Made by a program: the position numbers and the translations under genes. From contig JAIELX010000040.1 in NCBI GenBank assembly GCA_019752635.1, positions 1 to 64,000 on the forward strand: a DNA stretch of 64,000 nucleotides, read 5' to 3'. The notes beneath the pieces were generated by a model, which was not told the DNA's origin, ran no database searches, and saw nothing but the letters and a program-made list of their open reading frames with translations. This stretch comes from Candidatus Obscuribacterales bacterium (GTDB lineage Bacteria; Cyanobacteriota; Vampirovibrionia; Obscuribacterales; Obscuribacteraceae). Within the stretch, counting starts at the first letter, position 1; every line of letters begins with the position of its first letter. Positions 8,479 through 16,500 of this stretch are shown here, piece by piece.

Positions 8479-10794
8479 TTAGCGGAGGGCACTGTTCCAT
8501 CGGAACCCGTCAGCTTCGACAGACAGAGCCTTCCTTGCTGCCGCTATCGTTTGTGCAGGCAGGTCCCCGGGTTGAACTAGTTCGGTGGCTCTGGTGAGAG
8601 CGTTATGCAAGAAGGGATCGCGAGCGTCAAGTTCTAATGATCGAGACTGCGAAATCGCTTTCTTGAAATGCTCTCGTGCCAGTGCAACCTGGTTGCGCCT
8701 CGAGTCAATCTCCCCCTTGATGAAATTAGTTTTGCTCTTACTGAGTCTTGTTTCAAGTGATGAATCTACAGCGTAGTCGCCTTTCGCTGCCAGCTCGATA
8801 CTTTTACTTGCTGCGGAAGTATTGGCCAACGCCAGTAGTATTTGTGCTTGCAACTCATGTATCGTCGCTTGACTGGGGGTAGTAAGGTTCTCGAGAGCGA
8901 GACATTTTTTGCATTGAACCAGCGCCTTTTGAATCAAACGTCGGTCGTTGAGTATTAGTCCCGCGTCAAACAATGAACGAGCGTATTCCCGGTATACACG
9001 ATACCAGGAGCGGTCTCTGGCAGTGTGTGAAACATCCATCTCAGGAGATGTGTCTAATGCTGTTGTCTCCATTACCTTAGTGTACAGTTTCTCTGCGCGG
9101 TCTATTTGTCCATGGCGCAAGAAGAAGGAAGCTGCCGGCAGCAACACTTTGACCGTGCGAAGAGACTCTCCCTGCTCAATGTTGGTTGCCTTGGTGTAGC
9201 GCAGCTCTGCTTCGCGATAATCTCTTGCGCATTCGGCTGCCAGAGCCAGTTCAATCTCGAACAGCAAAGTGAGGAGCTTGCTCTCTTCTTCAGTGCATGT
9301 TGCCAGTGCTTTCTTTCGTGTCTGCTCCGCAAGGTTTAGTTGATTACTTCTACAATAGTCTCGGTAAAGGTATCTGTAAATTTGACGACAGAATTGTCGG
9401 TCGTCCTTAATGAAGGACGCGTTGCTGAGTGCAACCAATATCTTGTGTCTTTCTTCCGGCTGATTCGCGTCTTCCAAGCGGGCTGCGCAATCTGCGAGCC
9501 TCTGGTTATGGCGAGTCGCTATTCTTTCATCAGTTTTGTGCGTGTTCGCGATTTCGTTGACTAGATCGTCGGTCAATTTCGTTCTTTCTTTCGGGTCTTC
9601 CGACAGCGTGATCAATTTAGCAAGGGACAACATTCTGAGCTGCCGGTCCTGACCAGCAAGAACTTCGTTCAGTAGTTTCACCTTTCCGGTATTGTCCTTG
9701 CTTGTCAATGCCGTATTGTCATCACTTACCGCTTGGAGAAATTGGGCTTTACTTGATACTGGATGAGGCTTTTGCGCTGTCGGTGCTTCTTTCGTCGGAT
9801 CTGAGTGTTTGCTCTGCATTCGTTGATTGATTGTTCTGAAAATTGTGGCAGCAAGCACCAGGACCACCATTGCAAGCAGAATGAGCAGTTTGCGCGGCAA
9901 ACATGCTGCCCGACGCGGCCGCGCCACTGCGAGGTCGAATGCTTCCAGCAACTCTGACATGGTTTGATAACGGTTCTCAGGAGCCTTCTCCAGGCAGCGC
10001 ATAACCAGGGGACGAAAAGAACTCAACTTCGCTCCCGGTGTTTCCAGTGGTGGCACCGTTTCGTTGAGATGGTTGTACATTACTTTCATTGCGGTATCGC
10101 CTTCGAATGGCCTTGTACCGGTCAGGAATTGATACATGATTACACCAAGCGAATAAATGTCGCTTCGCTCGTCGCCTCGCTCTTGCCTGCACTGTTCCGG
10201 ACTCATGTATGCAGGACTGCCGCTGAGGCTTTGCGTAAGAACAACGTTGCGTTCTTCGCCGTGGAGAGCGCGAGCCAAACCGAAGTCAATGACTTTGATA
10301 CTCAGACCGCCGACGGAATCGTTGGTGTTCTTCAAAACCATGATGTTGTCTGGTTTCAGATCTCGGTGGAGAATACCTTCAGCATGTGCGTAGCGTACAG
10401 CCTCCAATACGGGACGCATGAGCTGCTCGAATGCCAAATCTGAGAGCTCACCATGCTTTAGATATTCGGTCAGGCTTTCTCCTTCGATCCACTCCATGGC
10501 AAAGTAGACCACGCCCGCTGGTGATTGGTTGAAAGAATAGATTTGGCAGATACTTGGATGATTTAGCCGGCTAAGGAGTTTTGCTTCTGAGGAGAATTTC
10601 TCCATGGTCGTGGTCGGTGACCGCTCGAGAACCTTTATGGCGACACTCCTGCCCGTGGTGGTGTGCTTCGCCTTATAGACTATGGCTGTCCCACCGGAAC
10701 CGATGCGTTCCAGAATATTGTAGCCACTGACTTGCACCTCGCTAACAAGGTCTGACAGGTCCGGTGTACTTAGCAATATGTTGTTTTCGTCCAT
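8479..10794 (-). CDS. Ser/Thr protein kinase with C-terminal TPR-like sensor region
   Basis: A 771-residue PknB-type kinase. The cytoplasmic domain (about 25-290) has the loop IGSGGTAIVY, Lys54 in VAIK, HRDLKPDN at 143-150, DFG at 170-172 and SPAYMSPEQ in the activation segment. A basic stop-transfer stretch and a single membrane helix (about 303-320) follow. The rest (about 330-771) is an alpha-helical region with TPR-like pairs, presumably outside the membrane as a sensor or docking platform. An in-frame TTG lies three codons upstream, but GAGG at the right distance favours the ATG at 10794. All catalytic residues are present. The ligand and targets are unknown. Confidence 0.92.
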   Translation of the reverse strand: MDENNILLSTPDLSDLVSEVQVSGYNILERIGSGGTAIVYKAKHTTTGRSVAIKVLERSPTTTMEKFSSEAKLLSRLNHPSICQIYSFNQSPAGVVYFAMEWIEGESLTEYLKHGELSDLAFEQLMRPVLEAVRYAHAEGILHRDLKPDNIMVLKNTNDSVGGLSIKVIDFGLARALHGEERNVVLTQSLSGSPAYMSPEQCRQERGDERSDIYSLGVIMYQFLTGTRPFEGDTAMKVMYNHLNETVPPLETPGAKLSSFRPLVMRCLEKAPENRYQTMSELLEAFDLAVARPRRAACLPRKLLILLAMVVLVLAATIFRTINQRMQSKHSDPTKEAPTAQKPHPVSSKAQFLQAVSDDNTALTSKDNTGKVKLLNEVLAGQDRQLRMLSLAKLITLSEDPKERTKLTDDLVNEIANTHKTDERIATRHNQRLADCAARLEDANQPEERHKILVALSNASFIKDDRQFCRQIYRYLYRDYCRSNQLNLAEQTRKKALATCTEEESKLLTLLFEIELALAAECARDYREAELRYTKATNIEQGESLRTVKVLLPAASFFLRHGQIDRAEKLYTKVMETTALDTSPEMDVSHTARDRSWYRVYREYARSLFDAGLILNDRRLIQKALVQCKKCLALENLTTPSQATIHELQAQILLALANTSAASKSIELAAKGDYAVDSSLETRLSKSKTNFIKGEIDSRRNQVALAREHFKKAISQSRSLELDARDPFLHNALTRATELVQPGDLPAQTIAAARKALSVEADGFRWNSALR

Positions 10795-10956
10795 GGGCCT
10801 CAAGGTCGTTTGGAAGCTTTGACCTCTTGATTGGTCTCGATGTCTGCGGATGGATGCAAAGTGACGCGCTAAGCCTATACCTTAACATTCTACCCGCCAC
10901 TGGGAGTCCTTCCCTGACGGGGACCGCAGACTCCGAACTCTTCGAGGCTGCAGTGG

Positions 10957-12567
10957 TCAAAAACTACGCTTCGACGGATTTTTTTGCTCTTGTGTTTCGT
11001 CGTGAGGGGCAAGCGCTTTATAGTGGCAACACTCGTAGGGCACGCTTACCCAACTGTCATGCTCAAAGTAGAGGATTGTTAACTCGGTGCCGGGGGGGAT
11101 GCTGTTCCACTCCAGGGCGGGAACGGCGTAATCGGCTGCACGTCGCGATGTTCGTCCATCGGGCAGCGCGATATTATATTCGTAATGTATCAAGAATTGC
11201 CGGTCTGGTGCGCCCGGATCTCCGACGGTTCTTTTTTCAGTTACCAGTCCCTCGGTTGCGATACCCGTAGCAATTAGTTCCGGGCTATTTTGCGAAAACG
11301 TAGGCTGCGTTGGTTTGAGCAGACTGCGCATCGCAATAGCACCGAGGATTAGCATTGCCGCTCCCATTGCGGGATGGATTAGCGTTCCCACGCAAGCGAA
11401 GCCTAGCAGTGCCAGAGATGACCCGACATAATCGACTTTTGGAGTCGTCGATTGCAAGTACACCGGAAGTCCTTCGTATTTTGTGACTACTTGTCTCACA
11501 GGGAGCGAAAGGATATCTCGGTCGCACAAAACGATTGTGCTTTTGCTTTGCCGGTTCAGGAAGTCGTCCCACCATTGGGCGACCTCTTCTTCACATGTTT
11601 TAGTGATCGAGTAAGTAATACTTGGCAGTTCCGCGTCATTGACTTGTTGATTGAGAGCCAGGTGGCAGTCCGGCGGTGCTACGGATAGCCAGAGCAAACA
11701 TTTTACTGCTTGCACCAGAGATGGTGAACCATCTCTTAGAAGTAGTTTGAGCGATCGAGATTGTTCGGGTCTGAGATAATCGTCTTTTCGCAATAGAAGG
11801 CAGTCTCCGCCTGCTTTGCAATCTTTGTAGAGAGAAGGCTTTTCGACCAGTGCACAAAGAGACACAAAAATCGACCATTTGGCGAATGTATCGAGATAAG
11901 AGCCGAAATGGGTTGCATCGCGTTTGGGATGCTGATAGTTTCGATGTCCCAGCTCGTTCGATTTCCAGTTTTGCATACTCGGTACAAACATGCCGTCATA
12001 GTCCACTAGCCGGAGCTCGCCAGTACTCGTCACCATGATATTTCCGTGCTGTAAGTCTCCATGTGCTATACCGGCGCTTTCGAGATCCGTGCACATCAAT
12101 TGAAATTGCGCTAGCAAAGACACCAGCCGGTCCGGTTTGTGGAGGTTGGTTTCGATGTACGAGTCTAACGTTTGCCCCTCGACCCAATCCATCTTCAGGA
12201 TCGGATACCAGTCGCCCCGAATTAGAACACCTTTGGCCTGATACTGGAATGATACCGTATATGGTAGCTGATCATTCATCACGTAGTCGGAGATTTGCTG
12301 ATAACGATTCTCAGAATCGCGAACGTTGTTCAGGAAACATCTAACAGCAAAGGTCCGGGTGCCCGACTGTACCTTGTAGACGCTGGCGAATGCTCCCGAA
12401 GCCGGTCTCGGAAGTCCCAGTGCATCTAGCTCGGGGGCTCCTGATTTGAGGTCCGGATCGGAGAAGCACGTGCTCAAATTTTGCACCGCTTCGTTGTAGT
12501 CTTGCGGCGAAGGCCACGACTGCTTTGGCGAGTAGGTAGCTAATATTGTTTCGTGATCCGTTTCCAT
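10957..12567 (-). CDS. HGDLQHGN-type protein kinase-like protein with membrane tail
   Basis: A 536-residue protein with an atypical kinase fold. It has a glycine loop-like ASGAFASVYK (57-66), AVRCF where VAIK is expected (Arg76 in place of the lysine), HGDLQHGN at 169-176 as the catalytic loop, and VDYDG at 188-192 instead of DFG. This HGDLQHGN/DYDG subgroup is a known bacterial kinase-like family, often found with vWA or phosphatase genes. A hydrophobic hairpin lies in the C-terminal third, followed by a short beta-rich domain. The frame is open to 12828, but that part is antisense to the carbonic anhydrase leader, so the ATG at 12567 is preferred; no clear Shine-Dalgarno is seen. Activity cannot be assumed. 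Confidence 0.82.
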   Translation of the reverse strand: METDHETILATYSPKQSWPSPQDYNEAVQNLSTCFSDPDLKSGAPELDALGLPRPASGAFASVYKVQSGTRTFAVRCFLNNVRDSENRYQQISDYVMNDQLPYTVSFQYQAKGVLIRGDWYPILKMDWVEGQTLDSYIETNLHKPDRLVSLLAQFQLMCTDLESAGIAHGDLQHGNIMVTSTGELRLVDYDGMFVPSMQNWKSNELGHRNYQHPKRDATHFGSYLDTFAKWSIFVSLCALVEKPSLYKDCKAGGDCLLLRKDDYLRPEQSRSLKLLLRDGSPSLVQAVKCLLWLSVAPPDCHLALNQQVNDAELPSITYSITKTCEEEVAQWWDDFLNRQSKSTIVLCDRDILSLPVRQVVTKYEGLPVYLQSTTPKVDYVGSSLALLGFACVGTLIHPAMGAAMLILGAIAMRSLLKPTQPTFSQNSPELIATGIATEGLVTEKRTVGDPGAPDRQFLIHYEYNIALPDGRTSRRAADYAVPALEWNSIPPGTELTILYFEHDSWVSVPYECCHYKALAPHDETQEQKNPSKRSF

Positions 12568-12733
12568 TCGTGCTGACCGCGGTGTTGATCGGTCCCTGGA
12601 TTGTTGTTCCCGGTAGGTGGCAGGATCTGACTGGATCTTGATATTGACTTTGTTACCCTTGAGTCCGTCGTGATATAGTTCACGCGGTTGTCTCCTGCGG
12701 ACGCCGGATAGATAATTGATAAGAGGTGTACTT

Positions 12734-13471
12734 GTGAGACCGTTGACCACTTCTGTGTGTGTGTTACTACCAGTAACGTTCATCATGAGTCTCGCATTTC
12801 CGGGCACTAGCAGCCTTGCCGCAGACAAACCTGCGACCGCCCCGACCGCGGACGAGGCACTGACTCAACTTAAAGAGGGGAACTCCAGATACCTGCGCGG
12901 CGTTCAGAAGTACCCGAAAATCGATCCTGTACGCAGATCCAGGACAGCCGACGAAGGACAAAAGCCGATCGCAACAGTTCTGGGCTGTGCCGATGCCCGC
13001 GTGCCGGTTGAAACCGCCTTTGATAAAGCTTTCGGTGAAGTGTTCGTGATAAGGGTCGCCGGCAATGTTTGCCAGATGGCCGAGCTGGCATCAATCGAGT
13101 ATGGCGTTAATTATTTGAAGACACCACTGGTAGTGATATTGGGACACACTCAATGCGGCGCTGTCGCTGCAGCGGTGTCGGAGGCTTCTTTGTCCGGCAG
13201 TTTGCCCAAACTTATGGATGAAATTCGCCCCGCAGTCCAAAAAGCCAGGCAAGCGAATCCCGAACTAAGCGGGGATCAGCTTACGAATGAGGCTATCAAA
13301 CAGAATGTTTGGAAGTCGATAGAAGACGTGTTCGCTGGCAGTCCGATAATCGCCAGGGCGTGCAAGGAACACAAGGTCAAAATTGTCGGAGCGATTCGAG
13401 ACATAAAGACCGGCAAAATTTCCTGGCTTGGGGAACATCCGGACCAGACCAGGCTGACCGGCACTCGGTAA
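12734..13471 (+). CDS. Exported beta-class carbonic anhydrase
   Basis: A 245-residue enzyme that interconverts CO2 and bicarbonate. Zinc and active-site residues are visible: Cys85, Asp87 and Arg89 in CADAR, and His138 and Cys141 in HTQCG. The first 30 residues form a hydrophobic signal peptide ending near SLAA, so the enzyme is probably periplasmic, as in the minority of beta enzymes that carry leaders. AAGAGG seven bases before the GTG at 12734 decides the start; an upstream in-frame TTG at 12716 lacks a site. It is divergent from the kinase-like gene and converges on the HEAT protein. Confidence 0.93.
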   Translation: MRPLTTSVCVLLPVTFIMSLAFPGTSSLAADKPATAPTADEALTQLKEGNSRYLRGVQKYPKIDPVRRSRTADEGQKPIATVLGCADARVPVETAFDKAFGEVFVIRVAGNVCQMAELASIEYGVNYLKTPLVVILGHTQCGAVAAAVSEASLSGSLPKLMDEIRPAVQKARQANPELSGDQLTNEAIKQNVWKSIEDVFAGSPIIARACKEHKVKIVGAIRDIKTGKISWLGEHPDQTRLTGTR

Positions 13472-13537
13472 TCGGCTGCAAATTTGAAGATTCGTCCATT
13501 GTGCCGGCTGGAGACCGGTGGGAGCCGCTGGCGCAAG

Positions 13538-16500
13538 TTAGTTGGCGGGCTTGACCGGAGTCAGTGTGGTCATTGGCCGGGTCGAGGCGCCCTTCTCGAC
13601 TGTCCAGGTTGTGTTAGGTTGAAATGGACTTTGCATTCGCATGTAAACCGGCACAGATTTTTGCTCTGTAGCAATGATCTGGCGACCGGGGTTGGCCGGA
13701 TCGGGCTTGGCGGTTACAACCGTCACTAATTGCTGCCGTTGTTCGGTGTGAAAGTGTTGAACCACCGGAGGGAACTCCGAGAATTCCAGTTTGGTGCCGT
13801 TTTGCTTGATCATCATCATTGTGTTGCCTGGCAATAACAAGTGAATCGGCTTATCCAGTTTGATTTTGTCCAAGCTTTCGAAAATTGCTTTCTGGTACTG
13901 TGTGGCGAAACCGGTCTTTCCAAGTGTTCCGAGTGTGGCGATTGCCATTGCTTTTGTCGGATGATTGTTCGGAAGTTTGGATTCAACCAGAACATATGCG
14001 GCTGCGGCACGAACACGGGGGGTTGGATCTTTCATGGCCAGTGTGAGGTGAGCTAGACCGGGATCTTTGGGATCGTCAAAGTTGTAACCTTTGTATGAGT
14101 TGAATATTGTCTGAATAACTTTGTCCGCGTCACCCTTTCCTGCGATGGCTGCTCCGACTCGCGCAGCGCGATCCGCGGCCGATGATGTTGTGTCAACCGG
14201 CGTTTCGTTCAGGATTGCCGGTACCGAATCTCTCAACTCTGCAAGGGCGTCGGTAGCAGCTTGCTTGACTGCCGGATAGGGACTGCGTTCAGAAAGCGCT
14301 TCGAATGCGGGATACATCATTCTGTACTTTAGTCCGCGTAGTTCCTTTACTATTGCACTCTGCAACCATTCACGCTGATCAGCGATGGGGCGCTTCAATT
14401 CGTTTTCCAGAGCGCGGGCGTAGATTTCAGCCATTCGTTCGCGGCTGATCGCTCCGCCGCTGTGAAGCTTCTTAAGGCCTTCCAGCAAATGCGATCCCAT
14501 TTGATCGGTTGCACTGCCCCCTAGTTTGGTGGTGAAGACATCTTCGATAATCGACGCTGTTAAATCCCGGCCTTTGCACCCTGGTTCGCAGCATTTTTTC
14601 AGCATGGCGGCTGCCATCCCGCGGGATTCGAAAGTGAAAAATTTATGATAGACCTCGTCTCTGTTTTTACTTTGGACGCCGTGAAGTCCTTCCGAACCGA
14701 ATCGCCCGGTCACCGGCGCGGCCCACGTCATGTAGTAAAGTGCCTTTCGCGCCTTGTCGCCTTCGACTCCTTCGGTAAGAGCTGCGGCTTGCAACTCTTT
14801 CCATTGTTTCAGCCTTTGATCTTGAATGGCCGCAGCGGCTTGGTATTCGAGCAATTCCAGTCGTGCGTTGGAGGTGAAGCGGCGATCAGCCCAGTCGTTG
14901 GCGCCATCTACGGCGCTTTTTGCTTTGCTCTGGAACGTTTCGAATTTGAGCAAATCATAGCTTGCGTCCAGCCACTGATTGGCGGAATGCTCATTGAATC
15001 CTTTCAAATGAGGGTATTTCGCTTCACTGAAGGGGTCGATTAGGCGAGCAAGCGTTTGTTCGTAGATGCGCTTGTACTCTAGGGAATCACGGTCCAGACG
15101 CTGTTCCGTGAAGCTGAAGTCTCGCAACACTGTTGCGACTGAGGCATCATTCTCTTTGTCGATCAAGTTGCCGATGTACGAACGCATTTCCGGGTCTTGA
15201 AGATGCAGGAGTGCTTTCGCTGCTGCCATGCGAACTCTTGCGTCCTGTTCACCCGCGTTCAATTCCTTGTCGCCGACTTTTATCTTCGGTGATAATGCAA
15301 CGTGACCACGAATGAGGTCGAGGCTGCTTTGCGAACCCATGACTGCTAGCGCTGTGATTGCAGCGCAGCGCAGCGAGGGATAGTGTTCGGCATAATTCTG
15401 ACTCTCTCTTGTGAGCATTACTTCCAGATTCATTTTCAGCTGGTTGCGCAAGGAGACGTCACCGTCTTTCAGCAACGGCTCCATTCTCTCGATGATCGCC
15501 ACTAAGGCTTGTTCCTTGGCGTAACTGTCTGGAATCTTCACCAGGGCTACGACTTGGGTGCGCAAGTCATGCGCCACTCGAGGGTCATCCGCCTGCAGTT
15601 GTTTGATGCGATCCGGAAGCATCGCCTCAACTACTCTCATTGTCAGTTTCGGATCCGTGCTGGTGAAAGCTCCTGCAATCGCCAGGTTGATTTCGCGCTG
15701 AGCTGCTTTGTCCGTCGGCGAAGTGATGAGCGAAAGCATCAATGCTGCGTTGAGCTGTCTCTCCTTTACTGCGTCTGCAAGTTCAACGGTCGTGGGCAGC
15801 GGGGTTTGCATCTCTTTTCGCAAGAATTCTCGCAATTGAGCTGCCATTTCACCGTCCGGCTTTCCGGCAAAGTTTTGCTGTATTGTATTGAAGCTGGCGA
15901 GCAACTCTGCTCGGCGACGCGGATTCGTCTCGCGTAGCGCGTATAGTTGCGCCGCGGCAAGTACGCGAACATCGGCGGAGGGATCGCACTTCGCTGTATT
16001 TTCGAGAGTCGCCATCAATGCGTTGGAGCTGAGGCCGAACTGGCGCCCGGCGCTTCTATCTTTTTCTGTAGCGCTCATTCCATCTGCAGGTAAGCTTTCC
16101 TGGTAGCGGACACCATCCGCGATGGTGGCGAGTCTTGCGCCGAAGGGATCGGACAGGCTCGCAAGTTTACTTTCTCTGCTGGCATGCGGATTCTTGAGTA
16201 CATCTTGCAGCGTGCCGGCAAATTGCTGGTGGGTTAATGCCTCGATGCGGACCAGTGTGTCACCGATGACGATACCACGGTTGCTGCCATCTTTGGCTTC
16301 CAGCAGCCTTTTGAGATCGGCCACAACTGTAGTGGTGCTAAGCGTGATAGTCACTTCGCGTTCACTAACCGGAATGCTTCTTGCTGCGTCATATCTCGGT
16401 ACTGATATCTTGAGTTTACCTGCGGTACTGCCAATCTTGCCGTCCTGATCGCGTGCTATGAACAACAGCGCTACTTCACTTGCGGACGCCACATCCTTGT

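Noticed and set aside
12568..12828. N-terminal extension of the HGDLQHGN kinase-like protein
   Set aside because: It overlaps the carbonic anhydrase leader on the other strand and shows no conserved features; the ATG at 12567 fits better.
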